Notes under the pieces: generated by a model
The model's database searches: none
What the model was told of the DNA's origin: nothing
Seen by the model: only the letters and a program-made list of their open reading frames with translations
Shown here: in pieces, positions 35,180 to 42,619 of the stretch
Numbering within the stretch: the first letter of the stretch is position 1
How the letters are laid out: each line of letters opens with the position of its first letter
DNA from: Cribrihabitans marinus
GTDB taxonomy: Bacteria; Pseudomonadota; Alphaproteobacteria; Rhodobacterales; Rhodobacteraceae
NCBI RefSeq assembly: GCF_900109035.1
Contig: NZ_FNYD01000001.1
Span: forward strand, 434,001 to 498,000
Length of the DNA stretch: 64,000 nt
Reading direction: 5' to 3'
Translations under genes and position numbers: made by a program

Positions 35180-36522
35180 CATGACTGCAGGCGAAACAAC
35201 GGCCATTCTCCCGGAACGCCCTTGAGCGTCTGCGGGGCGAGCGTTTCGAATTCGAGCCCTGATCCGACCACAAGATCGCGGACGGTTCCCGAGACGCGTA
35301 TCTCTTCCGCGCCTGCCCCGTCGGCGATGCGCTGTGATATTGTCACGGCAAGTCCGGTCACGTCGTCCTGCCGACGCAGGCATTCGCCGGTGTGAACACC
35401 AGAGCGGATTTGCAGGCCCAGGGCGGCGGCATCCTCGCGGATCGCCCGGGCGGCGGCAACCGCGCGACTGGGGCCGGCAAAGGTCGCCATCAACCCGTCG
35501 CCCAGCCATTTCACCAGATCGCCGTCATGCCGGGACACCGCCCGCCGTGCCGCGGAGTCATGGGACTCGATCAACTGCTTCCACCCTGCATCGCCCAGTT
35601 TTGCGGCCCGTTCCGTGGAACCGACGATATCCGTCACCAGGATCGTCGCGAGCACCCTTTCGTCGCGCACCGGAACCTCGGCCTGGGCCACGAAATTCAG
35701 GATCTGGTCGCTGACCTGGTACGGATCGCCCACCCACGGCAGATGGTCGTCCCGCTCGAGGATCCGCAATTCGCTGTTCGGCATGGCCTCGGCAAGATAA
35801 CGGGCATCCCTCAAATCGACCGCCCGGTCGCCGCTCATGTGCAGAACCAGCGCCGGCGCCTGCACCGAAGGCAGAAGGGCGCGAATGTCGATCTCGTAGT
35901 TGAGGCGGGTGATCGCAACGGCCGAGGACGGGCTGCCAGACTGCACCAGCAGACGGTTCATGAAGGCCTGCTCCTGCGGATCATCGGCCACCGTCGGGGC
36001 CACTTCGCGGAAGAAATCCGAAAAGTCGCCCCAGGAGTTGCGCAGGTTGCTCATATCGGCCTCGTGCGCGTCACGCTTGCGGCCATCCGGCCAGTCGGGT
36101 TTCCAGGCCCTGCAGGGGAAGCATCCGATCAGGACAACGCCCGAGACCCTTTCGGGATAGGTCGCGGCGAACATCGTCGTCATGTTGCCGCCTTCGCTGA
36201 CACCGAACAGCGCCGCACGTTCCGATCCGGCGGCGTCCATCACCGCCCGGATGTCCTCGGCGCGTTCTTCCAGCGTGGGGGCACCGACATTGCGGTCGGA
36301 CATTCCCGTGCCGCGCTTGTCGAACAGGATCAGCCGACACCGCTCGGCCAGTCGGTTCAGAAAGGCCGCATAGCCGGGATGCTCCCAGGCAACATCGATA
36401 TTGTGGAGCCAGCCCGAGGCATAGACAAGGTCCACCGGACCGTCACCGAAGACCTGATAGGCAATCGAAACATCGCCCGCGAGCGTGAACCGGGTCTCGG
36501 GTCTGTCGGCTGCCATATTCAC
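35179..36522 (-). CDS. Alpha/beta-hydrolase fused to a class III nucleotide cyclase
   Basis: A 447-residue two-domain protein. Residues about 10-275 are an alpha/beta hydrolase with LILFDKRGTGMSD and nucleophile elbow GVSEGG (Ser109), then DDHLPWVG as the His region. Residues about 283-447 are a class III adenylate/guanylate cyclase domain with ILVTDIVGST and a second metal/base motif KWLGDGLMATFAG, ending with GVPGEWPLFRL. The two domains suggest that hydrolysis or binding of a small molecule controls cyclic-nucleotide synthesis. It is monocistronic. An ATG at 36516 is an alternative start. Confidence 0.85.
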   Translation of the reverse strand: MNMAADRPETRFTLAGDVSIAYQVFGDGPVDLVYASGWLHNIDVAWEHPGYAAFLNRLAERCRLILFDKRGTGMSDRNVGAPTLEERAEDIRAVMDAAGSERAALFGVSEGGNMTTMFAATYPERVSGVVLIGCFPCRAWKPDWPDGRKRDAHEADMSNLRNSWGDFSDFFREVAPTVADDPQEQAFMNRLLVQSGSPSSAVAITRLNYEIDIRALLPSVQAPALVLHMSGDRAVDLRDARYLAEAMPNSELRILERDDHLPWVGDPYQVSDQILNFVAQAEVPVRDERVLATILVTDIVGSTERAAKLGDAGWKQLIESHDSAARRAVSRHDGDLVKWLGDGLMATFAGPSRAVAAARAIREDAAALGLQIRSGVHTGECLRRQDDVTGLAVTISQRIADGAGAEEIRVSGTVRDLVVGSGLEFETLAPQTLKGVPGEWPLFRLQS

Positions 36523-36572
36523 CCCAAAGCATCACCTGCACCGGCACCATAGTACACGGCGCCGCGCCAAGG

Positions 36573-37187
36573 TCACGCCGAACCGGAAAACACCCGCGCC
36601 GCCAGCAGCACCCTGGATCCGGCGGTGACGAAGCACAGCGCTCCGAAGACCCAGGCCATCGGCGCGAACCAGGCGGGCCAGAGGCAGAGCGCGACAAAGA
36701 AGGCGATGGTTTCGGTCCCCTCAAGCAGGCCGCCGGTGAAATAGAGCGTCTTGACCCCGCGCGCGGAGGACGACATCCGGTGCTTCTCGGCCAGCACGGC
36801 ATAGGCGAGGAAACTGGCGCCGTTCACGTAGAAGGCCATCAGCAGGAACGAACCCGCCACCCCGTTGCCGGACGGATCGGCCAGCACGAAGGCCAGCGGG
36901 ATCGCGCCGTAGAAGGCGAAATCGCAGGTGATGTCGAGAAATCCGCCGAAATCGCTGGGCTGGCCGGCGCGCGCCACCGCCCCGTCCAGCCCGTCGGCCA
37001 GGCGGGACAGCAGGAGCGGCGCCAACGCCAGCAGGGGGTGGCCGAAGGCGATCAGAACCGCCGCCGCCAGGCCCAGCACGAGGCCAGCAAGCGTCACCTG
37101 GTTGGCGGTGATGCGCCGACGCGCCAGCCGACGCCCCTGGGCGTTCAGGATCGGGTCGATCAGGGGGCGGATCTTGGCATCGAGCAT
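36573..37187 (-). CDS. CDP-alcohol phosphatidyltransferase-family membrane protein
   Basis: A 204-residue membrane enzyme with six hydrophobic stretches. The family signature is complete: DGLDGAVAR, eight residues, GFLDITCD. Such enzymes join a CDP-linked donor to an alcohol (PgsA, PssA or related); the acceptor here cannot be told. The C-terminal end has more helices than the shortest PgsA. It lies between the cyclase and the HlyD gene, with no overlap. Confidence 0.85.
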   Translation of the reverse strand: MLDAKIRPLIDPILNAQGRRLARRRITANQVTLAGLVLGLAAAVLIAFGHPLLALAPLLLSRLADGLDGAVARAGQPSDFGGFLDITCDFAFYGAIPLAFVLADPSGNGVAGSFLLMAFYVNGASFLAYAVLAEKHRMSSSARGVKTLYFTGGLLEGTETIAFFVALCLWPAWFAPMAWVFGALCFVTAGSRVLLAARVFSGSA

Positions 37188-37234
37188 GGGTTCGACTTAA
37201 CGCCAGTGGTCTTCAAGCGCCAATCACGTTCCGA

Positions 37235-38470
37235 TCAATGCTCGCCCAGCACCAGGGTCGTGACCGGCATCAGGAGCATCTGGATGCGCAGAAGGATCGC
37301 ATGGACCAGCCCGACAGTATCGACAACGTGCAGATAGATCCAGCGCGCGGTGCTGAGCCCTTCGTCGTCCAACGCATCGTGGTTGTTGGTATAGGCGTTC
37401 GCGATACAGGTGGCGCCGGCCGGGATACCTATGGTCTGGCCGGCGTAGAGCGGTTCGAGGAATGCGGTGATCGTTCCGGGCCGGGCGTTGTCCTGCGGGT
37501 CGCGCAGCCGGTCGGTGGGGCGGATCTGGCCGGCCGGAATCACGTCCTGAACCGCGACGATGACCATGGGGATCACTTCGAACGGTTTGGCCAGGCAACC
37601 CATCTCGGCAAACATGCCAGGTTTGATCACGCTGGCGCTGATCTGCGGAAAGCCCGCGACATAACGTTCCTGTTCCGTGAAGGTTTCGGGCACAAGGATG
37701 CCCGCCGGGCGCAGGATCGGGTTCACGTAGTCTCCCACCTGCAGGCCGAATTGCTCGACCCGGCCCGACGTGCCGGCGACCACGGTTGTCTTGGCCAGTT
37801 CCGCTTCGGCCTGTTCCAGCGCGGCCTGGGCGCTGGCGCGCTGGGCCGGGATCAGCACGTCGATGTTCTCTTTCACGGCATCGCGCGCGGCCGCCGCCGC
37901 CGCCACCTCGCCCTCGCGCCGGGCTACGAGGTTCTCCAACCGCTCGATTTCCGTCAGACGCACGGCGGATGACCCGCGGTCGCGCAGCTCCTCGTTTCGG
38001 GCCAGGTCGTCCCGCGCCTGTTCCAGGGCCGCCGAAGCCTGTTCGATCCCGGCCTCTGCGGCCGCAAGGTCGGCTCCGGCCACCTGTTGCGATGCTTCGA
38101 CCTCGGCGATCTTGCGGCGGGCGGTCTCGACCGCGGCCTGCTGGCTGGTGGCGTCGAGGCGGAACAGCACGTCGCCGGCCTCGACCGTCTGGTTGTTCTC
38201 GACACGCACCTCGGCCACGCGCCCGCCGGTTTCGGGCAGGATCGTGACCGTGCGAAAATACGAGGTCACGGTCGTGGCCGACGGATGGTAGAAGAACACC
38301 AGCGTGATCAGCGATATGGTCAGCACCGTGCAAAGCGTGATCCCGTAGCGCAACTCGTACCACATCGAGAAGAACGTGATCTCGCGCCCCCAGCGTTTGC
38401 CCTGGACGTACCGGCGATAGAGATAGTCGGGCAGGATCGTCACCAGCGAACTGAGGAGAAGTTCAAACAT
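37235..38470 (-). CDS. HlyD-family membrane fusion protein
   Basis: A 411-residue inner-membrane protein. An N-terminal region with about two hydrophobic segments (MFELLLSSLVTILPDYLY; YGITLCTVLTISLITLVFFY) precedes the biotinyl-lipoyl-like motif TGGRVAEVRVENNQTVEAGDVLFRLD. A long coiled coil (about 110-240) and the second half-motif GTSGRVEQFGLQVGDYV follow, then a beta-barrel and C-terminal membrane segment (LHVVDTVGLVHAILLRI). The start is inside the end of the next-upstream gene, at 38470 or 38479. The outer partners are not nearby. Confidence 0.8.
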   Translation of the reverse strand: MFELLLSSLVTILPDYLYRRYVQGKRWGREITFFSMWYELRYGITLCTVLTISLITLVFFYHPSATTVTSYFRTVTILPETGGRVAEVRVENNQTVEAGDVLFRLDATSQQAAVETARRKIAEVEASQQVAGADLAAAEAGIEQASAALEQARDDLARNEELRDRGSSAVRLTEIERLENLVARREGEVAAAAAARDAVKENIDVLIPAQRASAQAALEQAEAELAKTTVVAGTSGRVEQFGLQVGDYVNPILRPAGILVPETFTEQERYVAGFPQISASVIKPGMFAEMGCLAKPFEVIPMVIVAVQDVIPAGQIRPTDRLRDPQDNARPGTITAFLEPLYAGQTIGIPAGATCIANAYTNNHDALDDEGLSTARWIYLHVVDTVGLVHAILLRIQMLLMPVTTLVLGEH

Positions 38471-38960
38471 CGCGGCCATCCCCCGGTGCGGGATCCGGGG
38501 TTTGCGCCGTCGGCGGCGCGGCGTCAGGGGTGGCCTGCGCCGTCGACCGGGCCGGTTCCGGAGCGGCGGCCGGGGCCGCGGCTTCCGCATGCGGCGTCTG
38601 TTGCGCCACCGGCAGTCGGCTGTAGATCGCCATGAGCGAATCCGAGATGGATTGCAGCGGCGTCAGGAAATCCGGCATCCGGAACGCAGCCAGCAGCAGC
38701 GCCGCGACCCAGAACACGTTGTTATGCGTGAACAGCGCCAGCAGGGCGAGAATGCCGATCACCTGGAACTGCGTGTGATTTCCGTGATGCGCCATCCGCT
38801 CGGGCAGTGAATGCAACGTGAAATAGAAGCCGCCGATCAGAATGATCAAACCGATGGTGAAGACGGCGACCGCGGTGAACAGGGGGTCGCTGCCGTCCGC
38901 GCCGGGAAGGTAGCTCGGAACATGCGCCGAAGCCATCGGGTGTAGGTCGGGGCTTTCCAC
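38463..38960 (-). CDS. Small inner-membrane partner of the HlyD protein
   Basis: A membrane protein of about 165 residues with three hydrophobic segments (LFTAVAVFTIGLIILIGGFY, VIGILALLALF, VFWVAALLLAAF) and a Pro/Ala-rich cytoplasmic or periplasmic tail. I prefer GTG at 38960, which has GGAG six bases upstream; ATG at 38936 or a longer upstream frame are alternatives. Its stop overlaps the HlyD start by 8-17 bases, showing coupled translation. The pairing recalls YiaW/YiaV-type couples (DUF3302 plus HlyD) but I cannot confirm the family. Confidence 0.65.
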   Translation of the reverse strand: MESPDLHPMASAHVPSYLPGADGSDPLFTAVAVFTIGLIILIGGFYFTLHSLPERMAHHGNHTQFQVIGILALLALFTHNNVFWVAALLLAAFRMPDFLTPLQSISDSLMAIYSRLPVAQQTPHAEAAAPAAAPEPARSTAQATPDAAPPTAQTPDPAPGDGRDV

Positions 38961-39139
38961 AGCGTGCTCCAGGTTTGCGGCAAGGCCAGTCTCCGCTTCT
39001 TTATGGGCGGGTTTCAAGCATTTATGCAAGAAGTGACTTCCGCACTGGGCGGGGGCTTTTTCTTCGCGAAGCGCCATGCGAGTGTGCGCGCGACCGGGGT
39101 CGGAGGCGCCCTCCCCGCGCCCAGAAGGAACAGGATGGC

Positions 39140-40216
39140 ATGGACGATTTTCTGGTGATCGGCGGCGGCATCGCGGGGCTGAGCGCGGGCGCGCGCCTGT
39201 CGCGTCACGGCAAGGTGACGGTTCTCGAGGCGGAATCCGCGCTCGGTTATCACGCTTCGGGCCGCTCGGCGGCGCTGTTCGAGGAGAATTACGGCCTGGC
39301 GCCCGTGGTGGCGCTGAACCGGGCCAGCGCGGAGTATCACCGGACGGCCAATGGCGGTTATCTCAGCCCGCGGGGATTCCTTCTGGTCGGGCGCGCCGAA
39401 GACGGGGAGGCTTTTGCCGGGGACATGGCTGCGCTCGGGCTCGAGCGGATCTCCTGCGGCGAGGCGATGGACCGGGTGCCGATCCTCGATCCGGGCATGC
39501 TGGCCGAGGCGGCCTATCACGCGGGCGCCGAGGATATCGACACCGACAGGATGCTGCAGGATTTCGCGCGCGAGATCCGGCGCAATGGCGGGCGGGTTCT
39601 GACCGGTCACCTGGTCGAGGCCATCGCGCACTCTCCGGGCTGGCGGGTCGATGCGGCCGGCGAGACCTTCGAGGCGCGGATCCTCGTCAATGCCGCCGGG
39701 GCCTGGGCCGATCAGGTGGCGGCGCTGTCCGGAGTCGAACCGGTCGGCCTGACACCGTGCCGGCGGTCGATGGCCCGCCTGCCCGCACCGGGCGGCCACG
39801 ATGTCACCGGCTGGCCCCTGATCATGGGCGTGGGCGAGCGCTGGTATGCCAAACCGGATGCCGGCAAGCTTCTGGTCTCGCCCGCCGATGCCGACCCGGT
39901 CGCCCCCCAGGATGCCTGGGCCGACGACATGGTTCTGGCCGAGGGGTTGGCGCGCTACGAGGAGATGGTGACCGAGCCGGTCACCCGGGTCGAGACGAAC
40001 TGGGCCGGCCTGCGCAGCTTTGCCCCCGACAAGGCGCTGGTGCTGGGCCCGGACCCGGAGGTGCCGGACTTTGTCTGGTGCGCGGGCCAGGGCGGCTATG
40101 GCTTCCAGAGCGCGCCGGCGGCCTCGCAACTGGTGGCGGATCTGGTCACCGGGGCCGCGCCTGCGATCGACGCGGACATGGTTGCGGCGCTGCGCCCCGA
40201 CAGGTTGCGGCGATGA
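39140..40216 (+). CDS. FAD-dependent amino-acid oxidoreductase (DadA/D-arginine dehydrogenase-like)
   Basis: A 358-residue flavoprotein of the DAO superfamily. The FAD motif is VIGGGIAGLSAGARLSRHG at the start, followed by VLEAESALGYHASGRSAALF. The C-terminus has FVWCAGQGGYGFQSAPAAS, the family's FAD-contact end. Members oxidise amino acids such as D-arginine, glycine or sarcosine; the GYHASGRSAA stretch resembles D-arginine dehydrogenase. The ATG at 40213 of the methyltransferase overlaps its stop. Confidence 0.8.
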   Translation: MDDFLVIGGGIAGLSAGARLSRHGKVTVLEAESALGYHASGRSAALFEENYGLAPVVALNRASAEYHRTANGGYLSPRGFLLVGRAEDGEAFAGDMAALGLERISCGEAMDRVPILDPGMLAEAAYHAGAEDIDTDRMLQDFAREIRRNGGRVLTGHLVEAIAHSPGWRVDAAGETFEARILVNAAGAWADQVAALSGVEPVGLTPCRRSMARLPAPGGHDVTGWPLIMGVGERWYAKPDAGKLLVSPADADPVAPQDAWADDMVLAEGLARYEEMVTEPVTRVETNWAGLRSFAPDKALVLGPDPEVPDFVWCAGQGGYGFQSAPAASQLVADLVTGAAPAIDADMVAALRPDRLRR

Positions 40217-40857
40217 ACCGGCGCCCCCTGCCCCCGCAGGCCAGCGTCGCCACGCCGGGTGAAGGCGGCCGCCTGGTCGCGCCGGCGGCCAGCCGCAATG
40301 CCGAGGCGCTGGGCGATCTGCTGGCGCGCGTCGCACCGGCGCAGGGTCGCGCCCTGGAGTTGGCCAGCGGCACCGGCCAGCATGTCGCGGCCTTTGCCGA
40401 GCGGTTTCCGGCGCTGCAATGGCAACCCACCGAGATCGCCCCCGCGCGCCGCGCCAGCATCGACGCCTATTGCAAGGCGCTGCCCAATGTCGCGCCGGCG
40501 CTGGAACTGGACGCGACCCGACCGGGCTGGTCGGCCGAGCATCCCGGTCAGGACCTGATCCTCCTCGTCAACCTGTTGCACCTGATCAGCGCCCCCGAGG
40601 CGGAAACCCTGATCGCCGAAGCCGCCCGCGCGCTGTCGCCGGGCGGAACGCTGGCGATCTACGGCCCCTTCATGCGCTCGGGCGCACTGACCAGCGATGG
40701 CGACCGCCGGTTTCACGCCGCACTGAGCGCGCAGGACCCCGCCATCGGCTACAAGGACGACCAGGACATTCTGGACCTGGGCGCGGCTGCGGGGCTCGAG
40801 GTTGCGGAGCGGGTCGAGATGCCCGCCAACAACCTGGCCCTGGTCTGGCGGCGCTAA
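40213..40857 (+). CDS. DUF938-type SAM-dependent methyltransferase
   Basis: A 214-residue protein similar to DUF938 methyltransferases. The SAM-binding motif is ALELASGTGQHVAAFAERFP, the second motif is QPTEIAPAR, and LILLVNLLHLISAPEAETL is the conserved middle. It starts in the stop of the oxidoreductase gene (ATGA), so the two are coupled. The substrate is unknown. Confidence 0.85.
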   Translation: MNRRPLPPQASVATPGEGGRLVAPAASRNAEALGDLLARVAPAQGRALELASGTGQHVAAFAERFPALQWQPTEIAPARRASIDAYCKALPNVAPALELDATRPGWSAEHPGQDLILLVNLLHLISAPEAETLIAEAARALSPGGTLAIYGPFMRSGALTSDGDRRFHAALSAQDPAIGYKDDQDILDLGAAAGLEVAERVEMPANNLALVWRR

Positions 40858-40871
40858 AAACCGGTGCCCAC

Positions 40872-40885
40872 CTGATCAAGATCAA
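40872..40885 (+). promoter_or_regulatory. FNR/CRP-family box (9 of 10 consensus positions)
   Basis: CTGAT-CAAG-ATCAA matches the TTGAT-N4-ATCAA consensus except for the first base. It stands 61 bases before the AhpD-like gene, a position suited to activation by FnrL-like regulators. Confidence 0.6.
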
Positions 40886-40907
40886 GGACCGGCGCGGTAT
40901 CAGCGCA

Positions 40908-40933
40908 CACATATGCAAAAAATTTCATATGTG
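40908..40933. repeat. Inverted repeat in the AhpD-like gene leader
   Basis: CACATATG (40908-40915) and CATATGTG (40926-40933) are exact inverted copies 10 bases apart and lie 12 bases before the start codon at 40946. They could be an operator or a leader hairpin near the ribosome binding site. Confidence 0.65.
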
Positions 40934-40945
40934 AAGGAGATTTCG

Positions 40946-41284
40946 ATGAGCTGGAACCAGAAGCTGGCCGCGACCCGCTCCGGGCTGCGCAACCTCAACG
41001 GCGCCATACCGGACACGTCCCGCGCCTTTGGCGCGCTGGGCAAGACCGTCAAGGAAGGCGGCATGCGGGACTACAAGACCAAGGAGTTCATTGCGTTGGG
41101 AATCTCGATCGCCTCGCGGTGCGAACCCTGCATCTCGCTTCACGTCGAAGCGCTGGTCAAAGCCGGTGCAACCCGCGCGGAACTCGCCGACGTCCTGGGC
41201 ATGTCCATCCAGATGGGCGGAGGACCGTCCATGATGTACGCCGCCAAGGCGCTGGAATGCTTCGATGAACTGACCGCAACCTGA
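40946..41284 (+). CDS. AhpD-like carboxymuconolactone decarboxylase-family protein
   Basis: A 112-residue helical protein. Glu47, Cys59, Cys62 and His66 (KEF...CEPCISLH) are spaced 12, 3 and 4 apart, exactly as the catalytic Glu118, Cys130, Cys133 and His137 of AhpD. A thiol peroxidase/disulfide-reductase role is therefore more likely than decarboxylation. GAAGGAG precedes the ATG. It is a single gene preceded by an FNR-like box and an inverted repeat. Confidence 0.85.
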   Translation: MSWNQKLAATRSGLRNLNGAIPDTSRAFGALGKTVKEGGMRDYKTKEFIALGISIASRCEPCISLHVEALVKAGATRAELADVLGMSIQMGGGPSMMYAAKALECFDELTAT

Positions 41285-41360
41285 CCGCGGCATCCTGTCG
41301 CCGACGGAACGCCTCTGCCAGGCCGGTTCATCCGCGACACGCAACACAGAGGAGAGCGCC

Positions 41361-41806
41361 ATGTTCTGTCTCAAGACTTCCCCGTTCTTGTTGCCCTGAC
41401 CCTCGCCACGTCGGCAAATGCCCAGCCGGTGCCGGGCGCCCACTTTATCGAGAATTGGGATCTCGACGGAGATGGCCAGGTGACGCCTGCCGAGTTGACC
41501 GAAAAGCGCGGCGAATTGTTCTACATGTTCGATCAGGACGGGAATGGCACGCTGGACCCGGCAGAATACGACCTGTTCGACGAGACGCGGCGGGCCGATA
41601 TCGAAACCAACGCAGGCGGCCGCAAGGGGCCGATGAGGGTGGTCGATCACGCCATGGCGCGCGGATTCAACGACGGCGATGGCGACGGGATGGTGTAGGC
41701 GGTTGAGTTCGAAGCCAAGTCCGCAGATGTCTTCGGGATGCTCGACCTGGATGGCGATGGCGCAATTGCGGCTGCGGATTTCGCGGCCATGCGCAAGGGC
41801 GGCTAG
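41361..41806 (+). pseudogene. EF-hand domain protein, frameshifted and with a premature stop
   Basis: A secreted EF-hand protein with at least three calcium loops: DLDGDGQVTPAE, DQDGNGTLDPAE and DGDGDGMV, then DLDGDGAIAAAD near the end. The start ATG at 41361 has GAGGAGAG, but its frame stops after 12 residues. Adding one C to the C run at 41380-41383 joins it to a normal signal peptide (VLVALTLATSANA-QPVPG). A second lesion is an in-frame TAG (41696-41698) before the last EF-hand; reading continues EFEAKSADVFGMLDLDGDG. It ends at 41806, overlapping the convergent gene by four bases. Confidence 0.8.
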
Positions 41807-42609
41807 GCCGCGCCCTCCGACCGGGACAGGAACCGGGCAAGCACAAAGAACGCGCCGATCAGCAGGGCTGGCAGCACGAGGATCTTGAAGATGAACACCG
41901 CGAGGATGGCGATGTAGCTGCGCAGCAGGTCATCGGCGCGGTCAGACACGTTCGCCACGATTTCCTGGTAGCGCCCGGCCTCGTCCATCGCGCTGCCAAG
42001 GTTCTGCCACCAGCCGGCGGGAGCATCGGTGTCGGGGATAGCGCTTTCGGCGTCGGCGCTGATCTCGGCGATGACGGCCGCATGTTCGGCCCAGACATCC
42101 TCGGTCAACCGGTCGGCGACCAGCCCCGACAGCAGGAAGGCGACCGGCAGCGCCAGCGCAAGGAACAGCCCGTACCACACCAGCCGCCGCGACAGGGCGA
42201 CGACGACCGCGTGCCGCCCGATGCCGCGGTCGGCCATCCAGATGCCCAGCGCCAGCGCCATCATGCCCGCCCCCACGGCGCTGACCGGCCCCATCGCCAC
42301 CGAGAGGACGCCGGTGACGATCATCACGTTGAACACCACCCCGGCGATGCGCTCGATCGTGTCGTCGATGGGTTCGAGGAAGCGGAAGGGCTGCGCCGAG
42401 GCCGAGGCGACCAGCGAGCCGCCGACCTCGACCTCCTGCGCTGATGACAGCACCGCGTTGAGCGTACGCAGCGAGACATAGATCCCGGCGCTGGCGGTGG
42501 CCACGTCACCGGCATAGGCGCGGGCCGCCTCGGTCACGGGGTTCGAGCGGTAGAACACCGTCGCCAGAAGCGCGATCCCCGCACAGAGCGCGAGGACCGC
42601 CAGCCGCAC
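41803..42609 (-). CDS. Membrane protein with N-terminal and internal helices
   Basis: A protein of about 268 residues. Hydrophobic segments lie near VRLAVLALCAGIALLATVFY, VVFNVMIVTGVLSVAMGP, SAVGAGMMALALGIW, WYGLFLALALPVAFLL and AILAVFIFKILVLPALLIGAFFVL. The acidic stretch between the last two helices (EDVWAEHAAVIAEISADAESAIPDTD) would be outside the membrane. The start could be GTG at 42609 or ATG at 42657, the latter overlapping the upstream gene's end. No family recognised; the gene follows the FAD/GcvT gene closely. Confidence 0.6.
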   Translation of the reverse strand: MRLAVLALCAGIALLATVFYRSNPVTEAARAYAGDVATASAGIYVSLRTLNAVLSSAQEVEVGGSLVASASAQPFRFLEPIDDTIERIAGVVFNVMIVTGVLSVAMGPVSAVGAGMMALALGIWMADRGIGRHAVVVALSRRLVWYGLFLALALPVAFLLSGLVADRLTEDVWAEHAAVIAEISADAESAIPDTDAPAGWWQNLGSAMDEAGRYQEIVANVSDRADDLLRSYIAILAVFIFKILVLPALLIGAFFVLARFLSRSEGAA

Positions 42610-42619
42610 CGGGCGGCGC

